Positions 56,895 through 64,000 of a stretch of DNA of 64,000 bases are shown here, piece after piece. The notes under the pieces are model-generated. The model made no database searches, had not been told where the DNA came from, and saw only the letters and a list, made by a program, of their open reading frames with translations. Within the stretch, counting starts at the first letter, position 1, and the number at the start of each line of letters is the position of its first letter. The position numbers and the translations under genes were made by a program. Source of the stretch: Mycolicibacterium bacteremicum. Its GTDB lineage: Bacteria > Actinomycetota > Actinomycetes > Mycobacteriales > Mycobacteriaceae. The DNA lies in assembly GCF_002086115.1 (NCBI RefSeq), contig NZ_MVHJ01000003.1, positions 186,001 to 250,000 on the forward strand. Reading direction: 5' to 3'.

Positions 56895-57616
56895 GCTCGC
56901 AGGTGACCGCACCGGTCCTGGTGCTCACCGCCCATGGCAGCGCCGATCCCCGGTCGGCGGTGACCACCCACGCGGTGGCCGACACGATCCGACGGCTGCG
57001 CCCGGGACTGCAGGTGACCCCTGCGTTCTGTGAGCAGACGGCGCCGAATCTGGTCGACGTGCTGCGGCAGGTCGGCGACCGGGCGGTGGTCACTCCGCTG
57101 CTGCTGGCCAACGCCTATCACGCCCGCGTGGATATTCCGGCGATGATCGCCGAGAGCGGGGTCGCGGCGCGCCAGGCCGAGGTGCTCGGCGAAGATGATC
57201 AGCTGCTGGCGGTGCTGCGTCGACGGATCGCCGAAGCCGGTGTGTCCGCACATGATTCGAATGTCGGGGTGATCGTCGCGGCGGTGGGTTCGTCACGCCC
57301 GGCGGCCAATGCCCGCACCGCGACGGTGGCTGCCACGGTGGGCCTGGACACCCGCTGGGCCGGTGTCACCGCCGCGTTCGCCACCGGACCCAAACCTGCG
57401 CTACCCGAGGCCGTGCAGCGGCTGCGGCTGCGCGGCGCCGACCGCATCGTCATCGCGCCATGGTTCCTGGCGCACGGCAAGATCACTGATCGGGTGGCGG
57501 ATTTCGCCGCAGCGCAGGGCATTCCGATGGCCGCCCCACTGGGCGCACACCGCCTGGTGGCCGAGACGGTGCTCGACCGCTTCGACGCCGCACTGGCACT
57601 GCCCGCCGCCGCCTGA
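56891..57616 (+). CDS. che1: Sirohydrochlorin ferrochelatase (Che1/CbiX-like)
   Basis: A 241-residue CbiX/SirB-family chelatase, ortholog of Rv2393. It begins APVLVLTAHGSADPRS, with the metal-binding His, and has a second half-domain starting VIVAAVGSSRPAAN and ending IAPWFLAHGKITDRV with another His. It should insert iron into sirohydrochlorin to give siroheme, the cofactor of SirA, which explains its place in the operon. GTG 56891 overlaps the cysH stop (GTGA). Confidence 0.9.
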   Translation: MSSQVTAPVLVLTAHGSADPRSAVTTHAVADTIRRLRPGLQVTPAFCEQTAPNLVDVLRQVGDRAVVTPLLLANAYHARVDIPAMIAESGVAARQAEVLGEDDQLLAVLRRRIAEAGVSAHDSNVGVIVAAVGSSRPAANARTATVAATVGLDTRWAGVTAAFATGPKPALPEAVQRLRLRGADRIVIAPWFLAHGKITDRVADFAAAQGIPMAAPLGAHRLVAETVLDRFDAALALPAAA

Positions 57617-57647
57617 CACCGAGCCTCAAACACCTGTCGCGCATCGA

Positions 57648-58529
57648 TCACGCAGTGCGATCGTCCTGGCGTCGGTGGGGTGGCCGGTGCGCGGCCAACG
57701 TGCGGAAGGCCGCTACCGGCGACCCGCTGAGATCCTCGGCGAGCACCTGGATGCCGACATGGTCGGCGCCGGCCGAGAAGTGCTTGTCGATCTCGGCGTA
57801 GATGGTTTCCGGGGAACCATGCGCAACCAGGGCATCGACGAGTGCATCGCTGCCGGGACGGTCGGTATCGGCCCGGGTGAACCCGTGCCTGAGCAGGTTG
57901 TTGGTGTAATTGCGCAGACCGAGGTAGGGATCATCTACCAGAGACCGGCCTATCGTGCGCGCCCGATCGGGGTCTTCGCACAGCACGACCTTGTGCTCGG
58001 GGGCCACAAAGACATTGCTGCCCAACAATTCACGGGCATAGCGGGTGTGTGCGGGGACGGTGAGATAGGGGTGCGCACCCAATGTCTTCGCACCGGACAA
58101 CCGCAGTGTCTTCTCACCCAGAGCGGCGATGACGATCGCCTCAGCGGGGATGCCGCCCTCCAGGAGCGCATCGACGAAGCGGGACATCCGTGCGAATGGC
58201 CGTTCATAGCTGTCCCGGCCCTCAGGGTGGCCGAGTCCGACTCCCAGCAGCAACCGCTGTCCGTGCCGGTCGACGATCCGGTGGTACTGATACGCGATGT
58301 CACGGGGGTCGTCGTCCCACATGTTGATGATCGCCGAAGCGATGATCGCCGTCGTTGTCTCGGCCATCATCTGCTCAAGCAGAGCCATGTCCCCCACGGG
58401 GCCCGCGCCGATTCCCACCCAGATCGTCTGATAACCCAGCTCTTCGAGTGCAGGCGCGTATTCGATCCGGGCGGCATCGCCGTGCACGGGATTGAGCCAG
58501 GCGCCGTAACGGCCGAATTGTTCGTACAC
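57648..58529 (-). CDS. LLM-class F420-dependent oxidoreductase
   Basis: A 293-residue luciferase-like monooxygenase fold protein. Typical segments: ALEELGYQTIWVGIG (beta-2 region), TTTAIIASAIINMWDDDPRDIAYQYHRIVDRHGQRLLLGVGLGH (flavin-binding phosphate area) and the later ALGEKTLRLSGAKTLGAHPYL. In mycobacteria this branch usually uses F420. Substrate unknown. It is divergent from tetR and converges on che1 with 31 nt between stops; the shared 140-nt promoter region carries an inverted repeat, so TetR may control it. Confidence 0.8.
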   Translation of the reverse strand: MYEQFGRYGAWLNPVHGDAARIEYAPALEELGYQTIWVGIGAGPVGDMALLEQMMAETTTAIIASAIINMWDDDPRDIAYQYHRIVDRHGQRLLLGVGLGHPEGRDSYERPFARMSRFVDALLEGGIPAEAIVIAALGEKTLRLSGAKTLGAHPYLTVPAHTRYARELLGSNVFVAPEHKVVLCEDPDRARTIGRSLVDDPYLGLRNYTNNLLRHGFTRADTDRPGSDALVDALVAHGSPETIYAEIDKHFSAGADHVGIQVLAEDLSGSPVAAFRTLAAHRPPHRRQDDRTA

Positions 58530-58630
58530 GTCAGGCGTCTCCTTCGATTGTCGGACGGATGGGTGTGGTGGTCATGGCACCACGGTGCAGGTTCCCGTAA
58601 CGGGAAGGTCAACCCCCTTTCGAGCACTGA

Positions 58631-58664
58631 GATAGTGGCATCAATTCAAATAACCGCTACTATC
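58631..58664. promoter_or_regulatory. TetR operator candidate and tetR -10
   Basis: GATAGTGGC and GC(T)ACTATC form an imperfect inverted repeat (GATAGT...ACTATC arms at 58631-58636 and 58659-58664). TACTAT at 58658-58663 is a good -10 and ends 6 nt before the tetR ATG. Autoregulation, and control of the divergent LLM gene, are inferred. Confidence 0.5.
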
Positions 58665-58669
58665 TGGAT

Positions 58670-59314
58670 ATGGCCGATGATCCGAAGCCGCGCCGACTGA
58701 CCCGCGCGGAGAGCAAGGAGCAGACCCGACAGCGACTGCTCGACGCCGCCGCGCAGGTGTTCGCCCGGCGCGGGTACGCCGCCGCGTCCGTCGAGGAGAT
58801 CGCCGAGACGGCCGGGTTCTCGGTGGGCGCGGTGTACTCGAACTTCGCGGGCAAGGACGACCTGTTCTCCGCGCTGATGACCGACCGTGCCGTCAACCGA
58901 ATGGACACTGTCGCCGAGATCATCGGCGATGCGCATGCCGAATCGCAGGATCCGTTGCGCGCCCTCGGCGCGATGCTGATCGCGATGGCCGACAAGGAGA
59001 TCGACGTCGCGGTGCTGCGCACCGAGTTCTGGCTGCACGCGGTGCGCAATCCGGAATTGATGAAGATCGAGGCAGCGGCGTCGGCGAAGACCCTGGACTC
59101 CGTCCGCGGAATTCTGTCAAACATGTTGGAACGCAACGGTGTCGACGTCGAACGGGTCTCGGTGGACGATTTCGCCACCACCACGCTGGCCATGTTCGGC
59201 GGCCTCATCCGGCAACGGCGCATCGAACCGGAACGCGTCACCGAGCAGATGTTCGGTGAGGCCCTGCGCCGGCAGATCGCCGGCATGCCCAAGAAGAACG
59301 AGAGCGGGGGGTAA
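58670..59314 (+). CDS. TetR-family transcriptional regulator
   Basis: A 214-residue TetR regulator. The helix-turn-helix domain is TRQRLLDAAAQVFARRGYAAASVEEIAETAGFSVGAVYSNFAGKDDLF; the C-terminal ligand domain is helical with no recognisable ligand signature. The ATG is 6 nt from a TACTAT -10 with no ribosome site, so the mRNA is probably leaderless. It is followed after 5 nt by the sterol-desaturase-like gene and lies divergent from the LLM oxidoreductase. Confidence 0.9.
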   Translation: MADDPKPRRLTRAESKEQTRQRLLDAAAQVFARRGYAAASVEEIAETAGFSVGAVYSNFAGKDDLFSALMTDRAVNRMDTVAEIIGDAHAESQDPLRALGAMLIAMADKEIDVAVLRTEFWLHAVRNPELMKIEAAASAKTLDSVRGILSNMLERNGVDVERVSVDDFATTTLAMFGGLIRQRRIEPERVTEQMFGEALRRQIAGMPKKNESGG

Positions 59315-59319
59315 CGCGC

Positions 59320-60240
59320 ATGGAGTGGATCGGCAACATCGGGCTGTACGCGATCCCGGCATTCGCGTTGCTGCTGGGTATCGAGTTCCTCGGCGATCAC
59401 CTGGAGCGGCGCCGGGACCGACGCGCCGGCCGCGGCGCCGAACCCCGCGCCAAGGCCGGCTTCTCGGCGCGGGACACCTCGGCGAGCCTCGGCGTCTATG
59501 GACTCGGCCGGGTCGCCAATCTGGCCGAAGACTTCATCGAGCTACCCATCATCGTGCTGGCCTCGCTGCTGGCGCCCATCGCACTGTCCGCCGGTGACTG
59601 GTGGGTGTGGGTGCTGGCCATCGTCGGCACCGACCTGGCCTACTACACCGAACACCGTGTGCAACACCGTGTCCGGCTGTTCTGGGCGGCGCACAGCGTG
59701 CACCATTCCAGCCAACACTTCAACATGTCGACCGCCGTGCGCCTGCCGTGGCTCATCCCCGGCCGGTTCCTGACCGCGACGGTGTACATCCCGCTGGCGC
59801 TCGTCGGCATCCCGGTCTGGATGATCTTCCTGAGCAAGGCGATCGTCCTGCTCTTCCAATACCCACTGCACACCGAACGCATCGGGAAGTTGCCCGCGCC
59901 AATCGAATACGTGTTCAACACACCATCGCATCACCGGGTACACCACGGCGCCAACAATCCCTATCTCGACAAGAACTACGGCGGCATCTTCATCCTCTGG
60001 GACCGGCTGTTCAACAGCTACGCCGAAGAGACCGAGAAGATCCGCTACGGGCTCACCCACAACATCGACACCTACAACCCGGTCAAGGTCAACTACCACG
60101 AGTTCGCCCTGATGGTCCGCGACGTGTGGCGCGCCACCACCTGGCGGGGGCGGATCGGCTACATGCTGCGACCACCCGGATGGACCGAGCGGCCGGCCAC
60201 CCTGGCCAAAGAGCTTTCGACCGCAACCACCTCCCCCTAG
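59320..60240 (+). CDS. Sterol desaturase-family di-iron membrane hydroxylase
   Basis: A 306-residue member of the fatty acid hydroxylase/sterol desaturase superfamily. It has hydrophobic segments (IGLYAIPAFALLLGIEFLG, LPIIVLASLLAPIAL, WWVWVLAIVGTDLAYY, TATVYIPLALVGIPVWMIFL) and the histidine clusters EHRVQHR, HSVHHSSQH and HHRVHH that bind the two irons. It should oxidise a lipid or sterol C-H bond at the membrane; the substrate is unknown. It is translated right after tetR and before the amidase. Confidence 0.88.
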   Translation: MEWIGNIGLYAIPAFALLLGIEFLGDHLERRRDRRAGRGAEPRAKAGFSARDTSASLGVYGLGRVANLAEDFIELPIIVLASLLAPIALSAGDWWVWVLAIVGTDLAYYTEHRVQHRVRLFWAAHSVHHSSQHFNMSTAVRLPWLIPGRFLTATVYIPLALVGIPVWMIFLSKAIVLLFQYPLHTERIGKLPAPIEYVFNTPSHHRVHHGANNPYLDKNYGGIFILWDRLFNSYAEETEKIRYGLTHNIDTYNPVKVNYHEFALMVRDVWRATTWRGRIGYMLRPPGWTERPATLAKELSTATTSP

Positions 60241-60249
60241 TCTTGGGGC

Positions 60250-61719
60250 ATGAGGTTCGACGAATACCGCAGCCACGACGCGACCGGGCTGGCGAAACTG
60301 GTGGCCGACAAGCAGATAACTGCCACCGAGCTGCTGGAGCTGGCCACCGAACGGGCCGCCGCGGTGAACCCGAAGATCAACGCCATCATCCGCGATGTGC
60401 CCGCCACGCCCACCGACGAGCTGACCGGTCCGTTCGCCGGCGTGCCGTTTCTCATCAAGGACCTCGCCCAGGACTACGCCGGCCTGCCCAGTTCCAACGG
60501 GTCGCGGTCGCTGCAGCACATCCCGGTCGCCGAGCACGCAACCATCGTTGAGCGCTGGCTCGATGCAGGCCTGGTCATCTTCGGCAAGACCAACCTGCCC
60601 GAGTTCGGTGCCAAGGGTGTGTCCGAACCGCAGCTGTGGGGCCCGGCCCGCAATCCGTGGAACACCGACCACACCCCCGGCGGCTCCTCGGGCGGCTCGG
60701 CGGCGGCCGTCGCGGCCGGCATCGTGCCCTGCGCGGGCGCCAACGACGGCGGCGGATCGATCCGTATCCCGGCCGCCTGCTGCGGGCTCGTCGGACTCAA
60801 ACCCGGCCGCGGGCTGACCCCGATGGGCCCGGCCAACGGTGAGGCGATGCACGGGTCCGCCGTGCAGGGCGTCATATCGCGCACGGTGCGCGACACCGCG
60901 GCGATGTTCGACGTCATCGCCGGCGGCGAACCGTTCGGACCGTACTCGCCGGCGTCGCCCGAGTCGTCCTACGCCGCCGCCGTCGGGCAGGACCCCGGCC
61001 GGCTGCGCATCGGGGTCCGGGTGCCCTCGGCGATCACCCCGACACCGCACAAAGAGGCCTACGCCGCGATCGAGAAGACCGTGGCGACCCTGACCGACCT
61101 CGGCCACCACGTCGAGGAGTTACCGCAGGCCCCGTTCGACGATGCCGAACTGGCGCGCGACTTCCTGCTCACCTGGTTCGTCTACCTGGCCTGGGAGGTC
61201 GACGAGGCCAAACGCCTTTCCGGGGCCAGTGATGACGCCTTCGAGCGGGACACCCTGATCATGGCCGCGCTCGGGCGGGCCACCAGCAGCGTGGCCTACG
61301 TCGACGCTGTGCAGCGCCGGCACGCGCACACCCGCCGGCTGAGCACCTTCTTCGAGACCTACGATCTGCTGCTGACGCCGACGCTGGCCACCCCGCCACC
61401 GCGCATCGGCGAGTTCGACCTGCCCGCGCCGCTGCAACGCGGTGCCGATGTGCTGCTCCGCACCCGCACCGCAAAGCTGTTGCGTCACACCAGGATCGTC
61501 GACGACATGGTCGACAAGAACCTCGGCTGGGTGCCCTACACCCAGCTGGCCAACCTGACCGGCCGCCCGGCGATCACGCTGCCGCTGCACTGGACCAACG
61601 ACGGGCTACCGCTGGGGGTGCAGTTCGTCGCCCCGCTGGCCGGTGAGCCCCTGCTGCTGAAGCTGGCCGCCCAGCTCGAGGAGGCCGCACCGTGGGCGGA
61701 CCGGGTGGCGCCGCTGTAG
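60250..61719 (+). CDS. Amidase (amidase signature family)
   Basis: A 489-residue amidase-signature enzyme. Triad: Lys in GVPFLIKDLAQD, the Ser-rich TPGGSSGGSAAAVAAG and GGGSIRIPAACCG. It differs clearly from the amidase at 15494-16951 outside the core. Substrate unknown; the wide C-terminal domain ends ITLPLHWTNDGLPLGVQFVAP as in AmiB/AmiC-type mycobacterial amidases. It follows the desaturase by 9 nt and converges on cysA with 12 nt between stops. Confidence 0.9.
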   Translation: MRFDEYRSHDATGLAKLVADKQITATELLELATERAAAVNPKINAIIRDVPATPTDELTGPFAGVPFLIKDLAQDYAGLPSSNGSRSLQHIPVAEHATIVERWLDAGLVIFGKTNLPEFGAKGVSEPQLWGPARNPWNTDHTPGGSSGGSAAAVAAGIVPCAGANDGGGSIRIPAACCGLVGLKPGRGLTPMGPANGEAMHGSAVQGVISRTVRDTAAMFDVIAGGEPFGPYSPASPESSYAAAVGQDPGRLRIGVRVPSAITPTPHKEAYAAIEKTVATLTDLGHHVEELPQAPFDDAELARDFLLTWFVYLAWEVDEAKRLSGASDDAFERDTLIMAALGRATSSVAYVDAVQRRHAHTRRLSTFFETYDLLLTPTLATPPPRIGEFDLPAPLQRGADVLLRTRTAKLLRHTRIVDDMVDKNLGWVPYTQLANLTGRPAITLPLHWTNDGLPLGVQFVAPLAGEPLLLKLAAQLEEAAPWADRVAPL

Positions 61720-61731
61720 CACCGCCCGCGG

Positions 61732-62775
61732 CTAGGTGAGCGCCTCGGCGCGGACCTCGGCGCTCTGCAGTTCGCCGGCGATCGGCGGCACCCGGGTGGC
61801 CCGCACGTAGACGGTGTCCCCGGCGCGCAATCCGAGCGCCTCGGCGTCGCCACGGGTGATCTGCGCCGTGAAGGGGGTGCCGGTGACCGCGCTGGTCAGC
61901 TCCACCCGCACCTCGAAGCCCAGCGTCACGATCCGGTCGATGGTGGCCTTGGTGACCCCGGTGGATTCCGCGGTGCCGTCGCCCGCGGCGATGGCCAGGT
62001 CGGGGTTGCGGCCGACGCGGATGTCGTGCGGGCGCACCAGGATTCCGTTGAGCAGCGACACCGTGCCCAGGAACGACATCACGAACGGGTTGGCCGGCGC
62101 GTCGTACACCTCGGTCGGTGAGCCGACCTGCTCGATGCGCCCCTTGTTGAGCACCGCGATCCGGTCGGCGACATCGAGCGCCTCGGCCTGATCGTGGGTG
62201 ACCAACACGGTGGTGACGTGCACATCGTCGTGCAGGCGGCGCAGCCAGGCCCGCAGATCCTCGCGGACCTTGGCGTCCAGGGCGCCGAACGGCTCGTCGA
62301 GCAGCAGCACCTCCGGGTCGACCGCGAGAGCGCGGGCCAGCGCCATCCGCTGGCGCTGACCACCGGACAGCTGGGCCGGATACCGGTTCTGGAAACCGGC
62401 CAGCCCGACGACCTCCAGCAGGTTGTCGACCTTGTCCTTGATCTCGTTCTTCGGCTTCTTGCGGATCGACAGGCCGAACGCCACGTTGTCGCGCACGGTG
62501 AGGTGCTTGAAGGCCGCGTAGTGCTGGAAGACGAAGCCGATACCACGCTTCTGCGGCGGCACCCCGGTCACATCGCGGCCGTTGATGGTGATCGAGCCGG
62601 TATCGGGCTGGTCGAGGCCGGCGATGGCACGCAGCAGCGTCGACTTGCCCGAGCCGCTGGGACCCAGCAGCGCGGTCAGCGAACCCTTGGGCACCACGAA
62701 GTCGATGTTGTCCAGGGCCGCGAAGTCACCATAATGCTTGTTCGCGCCCTTCACCGTGATAGCGGTTTCGCTCAT
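61732..62775 (-). CDS. cysA: Sulfate/thiosulfate ABC transporter ATPase CysA
   Basis: A 347-residue ABC ATPase, ortholog of Rv2397c. Walker [15 protein letters not shown]-loop [13 protein letters not shown], signature [15 protein letters not shown], Walker [16 protein letters not shown]-loop VTHDQAEAL, then a C-terminal TOBE-like regulatory domain. It powers sulfate import with CysT and CysW. ATG 62775 is chosen by family length; the frame extends 17 codons upstream without support. The gene lies 13 nt after cysW. Confidence 0.95.
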   Translation of the reverse strand: MSETAITVKGANKHYGDFAALDNIDFVVPKGSLTALLGPSGSGKSTLLRAIAGLDQPDTGSITINGRDVTGVPPQKRGIGFVFQHYAAFKHLTVRDNVAFGLSIRKKPKNEIKDKVDNLLEVVGLAGFQNRYPAQLSGGQRQRMALARALAVDPEVLLLDEPFGALDAKVREDLRAWLRRLHDDVHVTTVLVTHDQAEALDVADRIAVLNKGRIEQVGSPTEVYDAPANPFVMSFLGTVSLLNGILVRPHDIRVGRNPDLAIAAGDGTAESTGVTKATIDRIVTLGFEVRVELTSAVTGTPFTAQITRGDAEALGLRAGDTVYVRATRVPPIAGELQSAEVRAEALT

Positions 62776-62788
62776 CGGTCGGTCTCCT

Positions 62789-63607
62789 TCAGTCCTCAGT
62801 CTTGACGCGCGAACGTTGGGCGTCAAACAAAATCTGGGCCACCAGCACGATGAGTGCGACGGCCATCAACACCACCGAGATGGTGTACGCGCCGTACGGA
62901 TTACCCAGCGTGTAGCGGTCGTGCACCAGCAGGGTCAGCGTCTGCGACTGGCCCGGCAGGTTCGACGAGACCATCAGCACCGCGCCGAACTCGCCGAGGG
63001 TGCGCGCCACGGTGAGCACCACACCGTAGGTCAGCCCCCACCGGATGGACGGCAGGGTGATGCGCCAGAAGGTCTGCCACCAGTTGGCGCCGAGGGTGGC
63101 CGCGGCCTCCTCTTGGTCGGTGCCTACCTCGTGCAGCACCGGTTCGACCTCCCGGATGACGAACGGGATGGTGACGAACAGGCTGGCCAGCACGATGCCG
63201 GGGAAGCCGAAGATGATCTTCAAGCCCCAGCTGTTCTCCACGAACCCGAACAGGCCGGCGCTGCCCCACAGCACGATCAGTGCCACACCGATGACCACCG
63301 GCGATACCGCGAACGGCAGGTCGATCGCGGCCTGCAGCGCACTCTTGCCGCGGAACTTGCGCCGGGCCAGCACGATGGCCGTCGGCACACCGAAGATGAC
63401 GTTCAGCGGCACCACGATCGCCACCACCAGCAGTGACAGCTGCAGTCCGGATTGGGCGGCGGGGGTGGTGATCGACGCCCAGAACTCGCCGATACCGGGT
63501 GCGAACGCCCGCCAGAGGATGGCGCCCAACGGAACCACCAGCAGCGCGAAGATGTAGACCGAGGCGATGATCCGCAGGATCAGCTGGGTGGGACGGGACA
63601 GTGTCAT
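62789..63607 (-). CDS. cysW: Sulfate ABC transporter permease CysW
   Basis: A 272-residue inner-membrane permease, the same length as M. tuberculosis CysW. About six hydrophobic helices are seen, from [23 protein letters not shown] to [20 protein letters not shown]. The EAA loop that contacts CysA is [25 protein letters not shown] 63607 overlaps the cysT stop (ATGA). Confidence 0.95.
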   Translation of the reverse strand: MTLSRPTQLILRIIASVYIFALLVVPLGAILWRAFAPGIGEFWASITTPAAQSGLQLSLLVVAIVVPLNVIFGVPTAIVLARRKFRGKSALQAAIDLPFAVSPVVIGVALIVLWGSAGLFGFVENSWGLKIIFGFPGIVLASLFVTIPFVIREVEPVLHEVGTDQEEAAATLGANWWQTFWRITLPSIRWGLTYGVVLTVARTLGEFGAVLMVSSNLPGQSQTLTLLVHDRYTLGNPYGAYTISVVLMAVALIVLVAQILFDAQRSRVKTED

Positions 63608-64000
63608 CGGGCCGACTCCTCGCGCTTGGCCGCCCGTGCGCCGAAGTAGCGAAGGATGAACAGCACCACGAAGGAGATCAGCAGCAGCACGATCGAGATC
63701 GCGGCCGCGCCGACCCTGTCGTCGTTCTCGATGAGGGTGCGGATCCACTGCGAGGACACCTCGGTCTCACCGGGGATGGCGCCGCCGATCAGCACGATGG
63801 AGCCGAACTCGCCGATGGCCCGGGAGAAGGCCAGCCCGGCGCCGGAGAACAGCGACGGCGCCAACGCGGGCAGGATCACCCGGAAGAAGATGGTGGCGTT
63901 GTTGGCGCCGAGGGAGGCCGCGGCCTCCTCGACCTCACGGTCCAGCTCGAGCAGCACCGGTTGCACGGCGCGGACCACGAACGGCAGCGTCACGAAGGCG
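63604..64000 (-). CDS. cysT: Sulfate ABC transporter permease CysT, C-terminal part
   Basis: The C-terminal ~131 residues of a permease whose start lies beyond the window end; the frame is open to base 64000 (AFVTLPFVVRAVQPVLLELD). The EAA loop is EEAAASLGANNATIFFRVILP, followed by helices GAGLAFSRAIGEFGSIVLIGG and ISIVLLLISFVVLFILRYF. With CysW and CysA it forms the sulfate importer that supplies the sirA-cysH pathway. Family length is about 283. Confidence 0.92.
   Translation of the reverse strand, partial: AFVTLPFVVRAVQPVLLELDREVEEAAASLGANNATIFFRVILPALAPSLFSGAGLAFSRAIGEFGSIVLIGGAIPGETEVSSQWIRTLIENDDRVGAAAISIVLLLISFVVLFILRYFGARAAKREESAR

Overview
The window is high-GC DNA from a mycobacterium, most likely a rapid-growing Mycolicibacterium-type species. 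The gene order follows the M. tuberculosis chromosome from about Rv2341 to Rv2399 (tRNA-Asn, dnaG, dgt, Rv2345, glyS, smtB, zur, uppS, recO, amiA2, era, ybeY, phoH, rsmE, dnaJ2, hrcA, mbtH-mbtB/mbtA, hemW, sirA, cysH, che1, cysA/W/T). There are no PE/PPE or esx genes and no insertion sequences. Many starts are GTG, and operon genes are joined by ATGA, GTGA or TGATG overlaps. The species is an inference; no rRNA is present.

Layout: 1-2.8 kb holds the end of an acyl-CoA dehydrogenase/oxidase, a lipoprotein, tRNA-Asn(GTT) and small membrane or secreted proteins. 2.8-8.2 kb holds dnaG, dgt and a TPM-domain membrane protein. 8.2-10.5 kb is accessory (lipoprotein, ArsR-SRPBCC pair, DUF559 protein). 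10.7-13 kb has glyS and the zinc-sensing smtB-zur operon. 13-24.9 kb is a conserved housekeeping block on the minus strand (NUDIX, Rv2360c-like, uppS, recO, era, Rv2365c-like, CorC-like, ybeY, phoH, rsmE, dnaJ2, hrcA), interrupted by a plus-strand amidase and a CAP-like secreted protein.

26-53 kb is the mycobactin siderophore locus. mbtB-mbtT-mbtC-mbtD-mbtE-mbtF-mbtG-mbtH form one tightly overlapped minus-strand operon. mbtA diverges from mbtB across two adjacent IdeR-like boxes. Downstream of mbtA, where M. tuberculosis has mbtJ and the salicylate synthase mbtI, lies a 1736-residue KS-AT-DH-KR-ACP polyketide synthase with the architecture of 6-methylsalicylic acid synthase. I infer that it makes a 6-methylsalicylate starter for MbtA, which would give a mycobactin of the type known chemically from M. 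phlei (mycobactin P). This is the most interesting system in the window.

53-57.6 kb has hemW and then the assimilatory sulfite reduction operon (sirA-cysH-che1), preceded by a 31-codon, apparently leaderless ORF ending in a polycysteine run: a probable cysteine-sensing attenuator. 57.6-61.7 kb is accessory (LLM oxidoreductase, TetR, sterol-desaturase-like protein, amidase). 61.7-64 kb has the sulfate ABC transporter cysA-cysW-cysT, cut by the window end.

Recurring oddities are GAGCG-rich tandem repeats that carry start codons (before rsmE and at the 5' end of mbtE), a mini-ORF chained between phoH and ybeY, and several genes whose -10 box sits 6-8 nt from the start codon, which suggests leaderless mRNAs. 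No gene-free stretch exceeds about 300 bases.
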